Of a stretch of DNA of 64,000 bases, positions 32,904-42,786 are shown piece after piece. Source of the DNA: Biomphalaria glabrata. Taxonomy: Eukaryota > Mollusca > Gastropoda > Planorbidae. The position numbers were made by a program, and so were the translations under genes. Positions within the stretch are counted from its first letter, which is position 1; each line of letters opens with the position of its first letter. The notes beneath the pieces were generated by a model that was not told the DNA's origin, made no database searches, and worked only from the letters and a program-made list of their open reading frames with translations. The stretch lies in contig NC_074728.1 of NCBI RefSeq assembly GCF_947242115.1, forward strand, positions 16,439,542 through 16,503,541, written 5' to 3'.

Positions 32904-34015
32904 GGGGAGGGCAGGGGAGAAGAGAAAGATGGAGGGCAGGGGAGAAGAGAAAGATGGAGGGCAGGGGAGAAGAGAAAGATGGAGGGCAGGGGAGAAGAGA
33001 AAGATGAAGGGCAGGGGAGAAGAGAAAGATGAAGGGCAGGGGAGAAGAGAAAGATAGAGGGCAGGGGAGAAGAGAAAGATGGAGGGCAGGGGAGAAGAGA
33101 AAGATGGAGGGCAGGGGAGAAGAGAAAGATGAAGGGCAGGGGAGAAGAGAAAGATAGAGGGCAGGGGAGAAGAGAAAGATGAAGGGCAGGGGAGAAGAGA
33201 AAGATGAAGGGCAGGGGAGAAGAGAAAGATAGAGGGCAGGGGAGAAGAGAAAGATAGAGGGCAGGGGAGAAGAGAAAGATGAAGGGCAGGGGAGAAGAGA
33301 AAGATAGAGGGCAGGGGAGAAGAGAAAGATAGAGGGCAGGGGAGAAGAGAAAGATGGAGGGCAGGGGAGAAGAGAAAGATGGAGGGCAGGGGAGAAGAGA
33401 AAGATGAAGGGCAGGGGAGAAGAGAAAGATAGAGGGCAGGGGAGAAGAGAAAGATGGAGGGCAGGGGAGAAGAGAAAGATAGAGGGCAGGGGAGAAGAGA
33501 AAAATGGAGGGCAGGGGAGAAGAGAAAGATGAAGGGCAGGGGAGAAGAGAAAGATAGAGGGCAGGGGAGAAGAGAAAGATGAAGGGCAGGGGAGAAGAGA
33601 AAGATGAAGGGCAGGGGAGAAGAGAAAGATGGAGGGCAGGGGAGAAGAGAAAGATAGAGGGCAGGGGAGAAGAGAAAGATGGAGGGCAGGGGAGAAGAGA
33701 AAAATGGAGGGCAGCGGAGAAGAGAAAGATGAAGGGCAGGGGAGAAGAGAAAGATAGAGGGCAGGGGAGAAGAGAAAGATGGAGGGCAGGGGAGAAGAGA
33801 AAGATAGAGGGCAGGGGAGAAGAGAAAGATAGAGGGCAGGGGAGAAGAGAAAGATAGAGGGCAGGGGAGAAGAGAAAGATGAAGGGTAGGGGAGAAGAGA
33901 AAGATAGAGGGCAGGGGAGAAGAGAAAGATGAAGGGCAGGGGAGAAGAGAAAGATGGAGGGCAGGGGAGAAGAGAAAAATGGAGGGCTGGGGAGAAGAGA
34001 AAGATGGAGGGCAGA
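32904..34015. repeat. 25-bp purine-strand minisatellite (~44 copies)
   Basis: Unit GGGCAGGGGAGAAGAGAAAG plus ATGGA, 25 bp, almost invariant apart from two positions giving GATGGAGG, GATAGAGG and GATGAAGG types. One strand is almost pure purine over 1.1 kb. Because three units make 75 bp without a stop, frames of about 400 codons stay open on the minus strand; they are not genes. Confidence 0.97.
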
Positions 34016-34358
34016 ATGTGGAGAGATCTCAGGACTACATGAAACAAAAAATATAAAGTTGTCATGAACAATGAAATCGAAACTTTTATAATTGTATGTT
34101 CTCATGTCAACAAGTTCAATAATTTCCTTTTTTTTTCTTAGTGCTATTACATGCTATTTATGATTTTCTGTGCTAGGCAATTCTAGGTAAATAATTTGGA
34201 AGGCCTCTAAACAAAATAAATAACAATAGGACTACATAAAGTATCTATATTTAACAATGTGAACAGCATGTTGCAGTACTGTTTATTACCAAAAGTCTAA
34301 TGACCTTGTCATATCTACATATTAATTTGTTTTACTAGTAACATTTAGAGTCTATAGG
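34016..34358. other. no feature seen
   Basis: AT-rich spacer between the minisatellite and a hAT fragment. Confidence 0.5.
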
Positions 34359-34602
34359 CAGGGCCGGATTTAAGTATGGGGAGGCCCCTTGGTAAGATTT
34401 TTGTGGAGACCACTACAATTTTTTCAAAAACTTTAAAGATCCATTTTTGAATGAAAATACTGAAAGCATGCTATATTTGAGAAGAAAGAGAGTTCTTGAA
34501 AATTTAATCTCAAATCAATTTTAGAAAAATGTATATAAATGAATAATATGCATTGATTATGCATAATTTAGTTTTAAAAAGTGTTTATTTTTTAGTTTAT
34601 GA
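34359..34602. mobile_element. hAT-type element, truncated copy of the 53880 family
   Basis: Starts CAGGGCCGGATTTAAGTATG and follows the 53880-54348 element (TTTTTGAATGAAAATA, GAAGAAAG, GTTCTTG), but its right end is missing where the tRNA-like minisatellite begins. Confidence 0.7.
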
Positions 34603-34634
34603 TTACCGTGTTGGCTTGAGCCATAAGTTCTCCA
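34603..34634. repeat. target-site duplication of the LINE, left copy
   Basis: 32 bases identical to 36313-36344, starting TTACCGTGTTGGCTTGAGCC. They are one short unit of the 63-bp minisatellite and bracket the LINE at 34635-36312. Confidence 0.85.
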
Positions 34635-36312
34635 TCTTCTTCTTATCTTATCTTATATAATACAGACGTTACTTAAAAAAAGAAGATGATTACGTCCTAC
34701 GTGTCATGCATTTAGTCATGCATATTAACCAATGACTTAAATTCTGCCAAGTCACTGGTTTTCCTGGCTAGCTCAGGCAACCCATTCCATGCTCTAATAG
34801 CAATAGGGAAGAAGGAGTATTTGTACAAATTTGCCCTAGCATATGGGACGAGGAATGTGCCTTTATCTTTGTGTCTTTCAGAGTATTTTATTAAACTTTG
34901 TTTTTGTATTAGAAGATTATGGTTCAGTGTTTTATGTATGATTGCTACTTTACTTTTGAGCCTTCTGTCCTGAAGGCTTTCTAAATTTAGTGATTTTACT
35001 AAAAGTGTTACTCTAGTCAAATGTGAATATTCGTTTGTTATGAATCGCACTGCTCTATTTTGTGTCTGTTCTAGTTTCTTAATGTTTTCTTGAGTTGAGG
35101 GGTCCAAAACGGAGGATGCATATTCTATTATTGGCCTAACCAAGGTTAAATAACATTTTAGTTTTATGTTCTTATTTGATTTATAGAAATTTCTTTTAAT
35201 AAATCCTAATGCTTTGTTTGATTTTTTTTTTTGTAGTTTCATCAATATGTGGATTCCATGACAGTTTTTCATTTATTATAACACCTAGGTATTTTGCGTT
35301 TTTAGTCTGTGTTACTGGTTTGCCATGAATAAGATAAGTGGAATTAATTTGTTTTAGTTTTTTTGTTACTCTTAACAACTGACATTTTTCTGGGTGGAAA
35401 GACATGCTCCAATTTGATTCCCATTTCTGTAATTCATCTAATTCTCTTTGTAAAATATCTGTGTCTTGTGTAGTTTTTATTGTTCTATATATTATGAAAT
35501 CGTCTGCAAATAATCTGACTTTTGTTCCTGAAGTAATGCAATTTGGTAAATCATTTATGTGAATTAAAAATAGTAGTGGACCCAAGACTGTTCCTTGAGG
35601 TACACCTGAGTTTACTGTTATCGGTGTTGATTTAGAGCCATTTATTATTACAGTATGTTCTCTCCCTATCAGAAAATCTTTAATCCACTGATGCAGTGGA
35701 CCATTAATGCCGAAATATTTTAATTTTTTAAGCAAACTATGGTGGTGAACTTTGTCAAAAGCCTTAGAAAAATCTAGTAAGATAGCATCTATTTGTTCAC
35801 TATTATCTAAACCTTTTGAAAAATCATCAATTAGTCCTATTAGTTGTGTTTCACATGATCTATATTTCCTAAAGCCATGTTGGTATGGTATGAGGACATT
35901 ATGTTTGTCTAAGTGGTTTATGATGTTGCTACATATTATGTGTTCTAGGATTTTACATGTGATGCTGGTAAGTGATACTGGACTGTAGTTTCTTGGGTCA
36001 GATTTTTCTCCTTTTTTAAATAGGGGGGTGACATTAGCTTCTTTCCAGTCCTTTGGTACTCTGCCCTGGTTAAGTGAAGCCTGAAAGAGTATTTTGAACA
36101 CTGGGGCTAGCTCATTGCTTAGTTCTTTGGGTAATCTAGCTGGAATACCATCAGGTCCAGAAGCTTTATTTGGTTTGGTGTTGGCTAATAGTTTTTGAAT
36201 TCCATTTTCTTGTACTACTATATCTTCTATGTTGTCTACTTGGTTCAAATTCAGTAATATGTCTTTGTCTCCTGGGGCTGAGAATGCTGATGCAAAGTGT
36301 TTGTTTAGGATG
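34635..36312 (-). mobile_element. LINE (jockey/CR1-like) with nearly complete reverse transcriptase
   Basis: A minus-strand, 5'-truncated insertion. The frame 36248-35196 carries the reverse transcriptase from its N-terminal motif (NKASGPDGIPARLPKEL) through AFDKVHHHSLLKKL, SGVPQGTVLGPLLFLIHIND and the catalytic LFADDFIIYR. The frame then shifts in a T-run at about 35222-35232 (11 T here, 7 T in the 11378 copy), and the C-terminal part continues in the frame 35272-34712, ending SLVNMHD. The endonuclease domain is absent. The 3' end carries GATAAGATAAGA-type repeats. Perfect 32-bp target duplications flank it, so it is a recent insertion into the tRNA-like minisatellite. Confidence 0.93.
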
Positions 36313-36850
36313 TTACCGTGTTGGCTTGAGCCATAAGTTCTCCACTAACAGGGTGGTTACCGTGTTGGCTTGAAAAGCCTGAGGAGGCTTGAACCATAAG
36401 TTCTCCGCTAGCAGGGTGGTTACCGTGTTGGCTTGAAAAGCCTGAGGAGGCTTGAACCATAAGTTCTCCGCTAGCAGGGTGGTTACCGTGTTGGCTTGAA
36501 AAGCCTGAGGAGGCTTGAGCCATAAGTTCTCCACTAGCAGGGTGGTTACCGTGTTGGCTTGAAAAGCCTGAGGAGGCTTGAGCCATAAGTTCTCCGCTAG
36601 CAGGGTGGTTACCGTGTTGGCTTGAAAAGCCTGAGGAGGCTTGAGCCATAAGTTCTCCACTAGCAGGGTGGTTACCGTGTTGGCTTGAAAAGCCTGAGGA
36701 GGCTTGAGCCATAAGTTCTCCGCTAGCAGGGTGGTTACCGTGTTGGCTTGAAAAGCCTCAGAAGGCTTGAACCATAAGTTCTCCGCTAGCAGAGTGGTTA
36801 CCGTGTTGGCTTGAAAAGCCTGAGAAGGCTTGAGCCATAAGTTCGAATTC
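36313..36850 (+). repeat. 63-bp minisatellite built from a tRNA-like SINE head
   Basis: One short unit followed by about eight 63-bp units (CTAGCAGGGTGGTTACCGTG, then TTGGCTTGAAAAGCCTGAGG and so on). Each has an A-box-like TAGCAGGGTGGTTA. Only the last unit runs into a B-box-like AAGTTCGAATTC and an AT tail resembling the tRNA-like part of SINE family C. Because 63 is a multiple of three, frames of 135 and 179 codons stay open. Confidence 0.9.
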
Positions 36851-37011
36851 AATTCCCTCTTTCTTTTTAATTTTTATAAATGTTTTTTTTTTTGTTAGTC
36901 TAGCTCTATTACAAACTTAATTACATAAATGACTTAAAATAATTGATACAAATACGCTCAATATAACTTTAAAAAATTATTTTAATTTTCTTGTTTTTTA
37001 TTTTTTTACCT

Positions 37012-37310
37012 TTACCTATCCCTTAGTCTATTCACTATTGGACGGTTGAACGTCTTTCTCCATTCCTCTGTCCATTCTTTTATCTTGTCCTTCCATCTCT
37101 TTCTCTGTCTGCCTATTTTTATTTTCCTGGTACTGTTCCCTGAAGTAAGGTCTTTGCGAGCCCCGATGATCTTCATTTGAAGCTTGCGTTTTTTTACGCC
37201 AGTTAGCAAGTCATCATGGGATCCAATCGCTGCAGTAACCCTGTCTCTAATCTCTTGGTTTGTGATGCGGTCTTTGAATGTTTCTATCTGGATCTGGATC
37301 AAGACTGTTG
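37012..37310 (-). mobile_element. LINE fragment, reverse transcriptase C-terminus (third family)
   Basis: The minus frame reads RDRVTAAIGSHDDLLTGVKK, then GRQRKRWKDKIKEWTEEWRK and FNRPIVN, the C-terminal region of a common animal LINE family. Related pieces are 48159-49290 (-) and 61785-62000 (+). Only the last roughly 95 codons remain. Confidence 0.85.
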
Positions 37311-37496
37311 AACTCGCTATGTTTTACTGTTAATGTTATCCTTTATCAATATTATCTATCGACAGCCTGTACTGCTGACACAATATATGTCTATAAAAAT
37401 GTTGTCGGATTTGCTTATACATAGAAGAGAGCCACAGGAAATACTACATTCCTCATTAATCTTCGAACTCGAAGACAAGCCTTATTATTATTATTA

Positions 37497-38499
37497 CTAG
37501 TCGACCCACAGCGTAGCATACGCCGTTATTTTGCAGGGCCGGCCTTAGGCCAATGCAACCTAAGCGATCGCAGTGGACCCGCGCTATTCCTAGGTGTAAA
37601 TTATTAAATTAAACCATAACTTATAACAGAATTCCCGCAGCCTCCTGATTTACCAGAAGCTCCTTGAAATCTCCTAAAATTGCAAAATATACGAAAAAGT
37701 CATGAAAAACTCCGGAAATTATTAAAATCTTTTGAAAACTCAAAAAAAAATTTCCTGAAATATATAGACAACAATTTTAAATTTGGGTGTCATTTAAAAT
37801 AGAAAACGCCAATCCTACGCGCGATGAAAAAAAAACAACAGCATTATGCAATACCCGTAGTTGTGGAATCTGGTGAAAGTAGCTTCTCGCGCCTCAAACT
37901 AATGAAGAATTACTTGAGGTCAAAAATACTCTTAGATAGATTGAAACATTTGGTAATTCTTGCTATTGAGTGTGATCTATCTAGGAAATAGAATTTTTAT
38001 GATGTATTATATGACTTTGCTACAAGCAAGGCTCGTAAAGTAATTCTGTGCGTAGTAAAGAATGAATATAAATGCAAAGACGAATGTATTTTCTAATAAA
38101 TATATAAACTCTTAATTTTCACTTATTATCCGTATCCCTACCCAAACTGGGCCCCGCGAATTCCGTTTCACAATGGTTAAGTCCGGCCCTGCTATTTAGT
38201 GACGGATGAATACACAGTAGATTACTTGTCGTCCTCCCCCCCCCCTTTTTTTTCGCAGAACGCTAAAACTACGTGGGGTAGAGATAAAAAGAGTGATCTT
38301 TCCCTGACTTCTTGGTCACAACGGTTAAGTCTGCTATTTTGTGACAGGTGAATACTACTTGTTCTCCCCCGCCACCCTTTTTTTTTCTTAGGGTAACTCT
38401 AGTTCGTCCGACTTGCAGAAATAAAAGAGTGATCTTTCTTTTACTTCTTTTTGCGTGTCCAAACTCTTGAGCCATGAAAAGAATTATATATATAGAAGA
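37497..38499 (-). mobile_element. non-autonomous Helitron-like element carrying a nested hAT
   Basis: On the minus strand it starts TCTTCTATATATATAATTC after an A and ends with a GCGTATGCTACGC hairpin, then TGTGGGTCGACTAG before a T. This is the Helitron pattern A|TC...CTAG|T. A related copy is at 46451-47234. A hAT element is inside (37534-38191). The part 38192-38490 has a partial internal duplication (AGAGTGATCTTTC appears twice). No Rep or helicase is encoded. Confidence 0.8.
37534..38191 (+). mobile_element. hAT element with transposase C-terminal remnant, nested in Helitron
   Basis: Ends CAGGGCCGGCCTTAGGCC and AAGTCCGGCCCTG, with flanks TTATTTTG and CTATTTAG (6 of 8 match). The + frame at about 37826-38030 reads GESSFSRLKLMKNYLRSKIL, then LDRLKHLVILAIECDLSR, the hAT C-terminal dimerisation motif, with an in-frame stop before FYDVLYDFATSKARK. 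The catalytic part is absent. Confidence 0.85.
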
Positions 38500-39040
38500 T
38501 TTTTATTATTATTATCATTATATATGAACAGACTGTATTTCTGACACAATCTTTTGTTATAGGTCATTATCCTAAAATGTACTACATCACTCTTGTGAAT
38601 AATTCCGATTAATTACTTCGTTTTGTTGTTGTTGTTTTTTTCTTTGGGGGGGGGGGGAAGGGGGGCGTCCAATAGTGGAGAAAGATTCTAGACTAAGTTC
38701 TATTATATTAATTAATTGTTTGTTCTTTACAGAAAACTCCAAAGTAAAACCTTGACGCAAGACTGACGCTTTCATAACATCTTTGAGGTCACCATGATGG
38801 ATGCTGTCAATAAGGAGGACACACTTCATAAAAGCTTTTTACAATCGCTATAGTGTTTTGTGGAATTAGTTTTTATTTAATTGATCATCAATATCAAAAG
38901 TCTTATGAAACTAAAACAAATTGTTCCAGGCCAACACGCTTAAAGAACTCATGTCCTAATTAAGCCTCATGACTTAATGAAGATCAAACAAAGTTTTGTT
39001 AATTTAAGAAAATATAATTTATAATACCATTCATTTAAAG
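38500..39040. other. 5' flank of the ANK-SOCS gene
   Basis: The section 38730-38830 (CTTGACGCAAGACTGACGCT and onward) resembles 55340-55450 upstream of the paralogous pseudogene, so the duplication included at least 300 bases of upstream DNA. This conserved patch may hold the promoter or a 5' exon. A G-rich tract lies at 38646-38665. Confidence 0.5.
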
Positions 39041-41461
39041 ATGGCTAATCGAAAACGCCATACAAAACAAAAGAATCAAAGTCATAGTATTTTGTTCAAA
39101 GCAAGACAAAGTCCAGAACAAATAAAAGATTTGTTTCCAAGCATTGACTGCATTTATCCTGGAGGTAGAACTTTGTTGACTCTAGCCATCGAGAACGGGG
39201 AAGATATCTGTCTGGTTGAAGCTATTATTAAATCTGGTGCTGATGTCAATGTACAGAACTCCAAAGGTCAAACTGCCCTGATGTTTGCTGCCAGAGCCCA
39301 TAGAAATGACGTTTTACAGAAGTTGTTAGAAAACGAGGCTCAAGTTGATCTGTTCAATGATAAAAACTTGACAGCACTTTCCATTTGTATAGCAGAAAAC
39401 AATATAGATGGAGTTAAACATTTGGTCCAGTCTGGGGCTGATGTCAATTTAAAAACAGGTAAATTACAAGAAACTGCATTTGCACAAGCCAAAAGACTGG
39501 GTAGTATTCATGTGATGGATCTTTTAGGGCGAAGTGATTTTAGTCTTACTGATATATCTCTACAATCTAGTGGTTTAGATACAGTTGAACAAAAGAGTGA
39601 TCGAAGTAAAAAAATAACAGAGAACAAAAATGAAGAACTAAGACTTTGTTTGACTAAATTTTCAAATTTGAAACACTGTAAAGACAATGGCCAGAAAATT
39701 AGTTTTAAAACGTTTCGCAAATTAGCAGATGTGTTTGAGAAAATCGGCAAACTTAACTGTCAGGACTCTTCAGGAGCAACTTTATTAATGTATGCAGCTA
39801 TGCAAGGGTCACGTGAAAGTTTGGAATACATTTTAAACTTAAACCCAGATGTTAATGCAAGAGATTGTAAAGGAAGAACTGCATTAATGTATGTCTTCAT
39901 TTCTAGAATGAACATTTCCAAGTTGAGTTTGTACCAAGTAATAGGGGATTCCCCCTGCGTTCAAGACCAGTATGGAAAAACGGCCTTGATGTATGCATTC
40001 AATAATAAGTATCGCTTGCCTCCCCTTAGTGTGAAAGTTCTTCTCGGTGGAGCATTAATCCGATGTGTTAAGGAGATGAACGTAGTTTTGGTTTATGATG
40101 TCCCTGAGACAAAGATACACAATGATAATTGTGTCAGTGTAGACAAAGACGGCAGAACACATTTGATGTATGCGATAGAGAACATTCCGAGCCCCGATCT
40201 TAAGATGTTAAAAGAACTTTGTGATAACCAATTAAATGTTCAAGAGAAATCATTCGGGCTTTCTGCTCTAATGTATGCAGTTTATTACAACACAGACTTG
40301 ATCCCATTTCTTTTAGACTGTGGGGCTGATAGAAATTTACAAGATAAGGAAGGAAAAACTGTTTTTGTCTTAGCGCTGGAGATGAAATGGAATTTACCTT
40401 TAGCTCTTTTGAAAGAGTTGGCAACAATTGAGGTGATTCACACAAAAGATGTGCATGGTAGGACAGCGCTTATGTATGCCATTGAACATTTCCATTCAAA
40501 CCAATTAATTGAACATATTCTAAGTCTTGAAGCTGATGTTGGTATACAGGACAAAGATGGCGTGACCGCTCTTATGATAGTGTTTAAAACGTCTTTAAAG
40601 TTATGGGGTTCAATTCTTACGACATTAGCTTCAAAGGATATAAACAAACAGGATTGTTTAGGTAAAACCGCATTAATTTATGCAACTAAATATGAAGCTT
40701 CGGAAGATTGTTTAAAAATCTTGATGGAGTGTGGAGCTGATATCAACATTTACGATTTATCTGGGAGCACACCTTTAATGTATTTACTTAATTGCACTAA
40801 GAATATTTGTAGAGCGAGATCTAGTATTTTGAATGACACTGATATTCTTATATTCAGGAGTACATTTTGTGACTTTTTTCGTGTGCACCAGCCTATGAAA
40901 TGCTTTCAATGTCTGCGTGCCGAGCTTCAGAAGTTAGTTTATCAGAAATTAAGTTCAAGAAATCGTGAAATAATTGTTACATGTTTACGGAATCACCAAA
41001 GAGATTCTTTAAACTGGTATTACTCTAATGACCTAAAATTGTTAAGACTTTTATGGCGTATTGGAGTTTACTTAGAGCCCGAAGTCGTGAGAGGAGGTCA
41101 CGTGACAGAAACATCTCCATTTCGTGTTTTTTTGGAATTGGGACATGTCGATATAACCAAATATATTTTGCTCAATAATTATATGACCAACAAGGACTTG
41201 GAATTTCTAAAACAGTTTAATTGGGATCATTTACATTCGTTGAACAGGTTTCCGTTTTCTTTTATTTCAACTGACGCTATTGACTTTGCAAAGTCTTTAA
41301 GATCCCAACCATTGTCCCTGGTCAAGCTGAGCTTCATCGCAGTGTCAACGTGTATTGGTTTATATGGAGACAGAGATGAACGCGTAGCAAAACTTCCCAT
41401 TCCACAGATATTCAAAAACAATCTTTTATTCCTATCTCCGGAGGCTGAAATTTCTGTTTGA
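39041..41461 (+). CDS. ankyrin-repeat protein with C-terminal SOCS box (ASB-like), 806 aa
   Basis: Single-exon frame starting MANRKRHTKQKNQ. About 14 ankyrin repeats follow, recognised by G-x-T-A-L-M-x-A and GADVN motifs: three or four at residues 40-165, a charged linker (VEQKSDRSKKITENKNEELR), then about ten at roughly 240-590. A middle region without clear repeats follows. Residues 756-797 (LVKLSFIAVSTCIG, then VAKLPIPQIFKNNLLF) match the SOCS-box pattern, with the LPIP motif as Cul5 box. In ASB proteins this binds Elongin B/C and Cullin-5 and the ankyrins choose the substrate, so a ubiquitin-ligase adaptor is likely; the substrate is unknown. No signal peptide or membrane segment. A broken paralogue is at 55621-57407. 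The start fits because the paralogue begins with the same peptide. Confidence 0.9.
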   Translation: MANRKRHTKQKNQSHSILFKARQSPEQIKDLFPSIDCIYPGGRTLLTLAIENGEDICLVEAIIKSGADVNVQNSKGQTALMFAARAHRNDVLQKLLENEAQVDLFNDKNLTALSICIAENNIDGVKHLVQSGADVNLKTGKLQETAFAQAKRLGSIHVMDLLGRSDFSLTDISLQSSGLDTVEQKSDRSKKITENKNEELRLCLTKFSNLKHCKDNGQKISFKTFRKLADVFEKIGKLNCQDSSGATLLMYAAMQGSRESLEYILNLNPDVNARDCKGRTALMYVFISRMNISKLSLYQVIGDSPCVQDQYGKTALMYAFNNKYRLPPLSVKVLLGGALIRCVKEMNVVLVYDVPETKIHNDNCVSVDKDGRTHLMYAIENIPSPDLKMLKELCDNQLNVQEKSFGLSALMYAVYYNTDLIPFLLDCGADRNLQDKEGKTVFVLALEMKWNLPLALLKELATIEVIHTKDVHGRTALMYAIEHFHSNQLIEHILSLEADVGIQDKDGVTALMIVFKTSLKLWGSILTTLASKDINKQDCLGKTALIYATKYEASEDCLKILMECGADINIYDLSGSTPLMYLLNCTKNICRARSSILNDTDILIFRSTFCDFFRVHQPMKCFQCLRAELQKLVYQKLSSRNREIIVTCLRNHQRDSLNWYYSNDLKLLRLLWRIGVYLEPEVVRGGHVTETSPFRVFLELGHVDITKYILLNNYMTNKDLEFLKQFNWDHLHSLNRFPFSFISTDAIDFAKSLRSQPLSLVKLSFIAVSTCIGLYGDRDERVAKLPIPQIFKNNLLFLSPEAEISV

Positions 41462-41968
41462 GATTTTAAAAATATTTTTAAATAAGACTAGCACATTATT
41501 TTTATGCCAGACAGGTACGCTTTGTATTTTGAATGCCAGAAATTTTGACAATTTTTAGAACTATTTAAGCAATTGGAATCAGTAAATGTGAGCCTTGGTC
41601 TAGAAATCCATATTGTAGCCTATGTGTTTACCTCTAGGCTACTGCCAAGCGAGACCCTTAACCTCCATCTGTATTAATCCCATGGCGCTAAGAGTTTGTG
41701 TGTGTGTGTGTTTAAGTGGGTAAACAAAATCAAAGCTTTAAATTGTGAAGACCAAGATAAAAGTAAGTCTTTTAATGTTTCCTATTAACAAATTAGAATC
41801 TTCTCTACACTGAGGAAACAGGATTTTTTTTTTTTTTTTTTGCGGGTTGGTTGTAACATTTTTCCTTTTCTTTTTTCTTAATTAATTATCATTGGTTATT
41901 GAGAGTGAAGTAATCGCTCTTACAAAGTCATCATTTAATGTTATTTCTTTCAGAAACTTGTTATAGAC
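41462..41968. other. 3' flank of the ANK-SOCS gene
   Basis: No clear AATAAA within the first 200 bases. A short GT run lies at 41698-41711 and a T-run at 41826-41841. Confidence 0.45.
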
Positions 41969-42160
41969 CAATGTTTCCCAAACTTTTTCCTTAACAGATT
42001 ACTTTGCACATCCTGAGCATTTAGTGGAACACTTTGATTCTTTTTTAGAGAGATTAAATTACGTGGTGGCCTATTAGTTAATTATAACAATAGTTCTTGG
42101 AACACCTATTCAGGCATCTCGGAACACTGGGGTTTTTGGGGAATAGTTTGGGAAACACTG
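41969..42160. mobile_element. hAT-type MITE (192 bp)
   Basis: Inverted ends CAATGTTTCCCAAACTTTTT and ATAGTTTGGGAAACACTG; flanks TTATAGAC and TTCTAGAG match in 6 of 8 bases. There is no coding capacity. Confidence 0.75.
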
Positions 42161-42450
42161 TTCTAGAGCATTCCACTTCACCTAGCATATGTTAGTGGTT
42201 GAAAATAATTTTTTTACAATATCTTCATCAGATTCATATTCCCTAGTCAAACTGACCTCATTACACTGTGTCACAACCTGAATTACTGGTGTAGAACTTA
42301 CCTTGTATAATGCTTAATATTTACTGGAGACTGTGATTGTCTGCACCGTACGATCTTATGTAAAATAAGAAATAATGCTTGATTATTTATTTTCATGAAT
42401 AATAATAAAATATTTCTTATTAAGATGTTCACCTGTACGTTGTGTATGTA

Positions 42451-42560
42451 TACTATCTTTATCTTTCGATCTACAAATTAATTAATCAAATTAGGTTGCA
42501 CTTGATAACAAAAAGAAATATATATTTTAAAATAAATTTATGGCAAGGTCAGTCACTGCA
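42451..42560. repeat. ~105-bp direct repeat, copy 1
   Basis: TCTACAAATTAATTAATCAA, then TTGCACTTGATAACAAAA and AAATTTATGGCAAGGTCA occur here and again at 43766-43870, inside the neighbouring hAT-like element. Confidence 0.8.
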
Positions 42561-42786
42561 ACCGGCTGACGACTCTATATCATTTCTGGATAACTAACCC
42601 AAAATGTTGTGGTTTTTTTTTTTTTTTGCATTACAACCTTTGACCCTAATTACTCTGAGATCATAGATCATAGAAGCTGACAATAAGAAAGCGAAGACAA
42701 GGCCAACCGCGTATAACATGGCGTCGCACTTTCTTAACCTAAAATTTTTTGGCACCAGCAGGAAAGAGTCTGTACTAGTCGCCTCT

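Noticed and set aside
32867-34105. Two minus-strand frames of about 400 codons with repeating SFSSPLP and IFLFSPAL peptides
   Set aside because: They follow from the 25-bp homopurine minisatellite; different frames encode the same shifted peptide, so this is not a protein gene.
36305-36852. Minus-strand frames of 135 and 179 codons with Ser/His-rich repeats
   Set aside because: Artefact of the 63-bp tRNA-like minisatellite.
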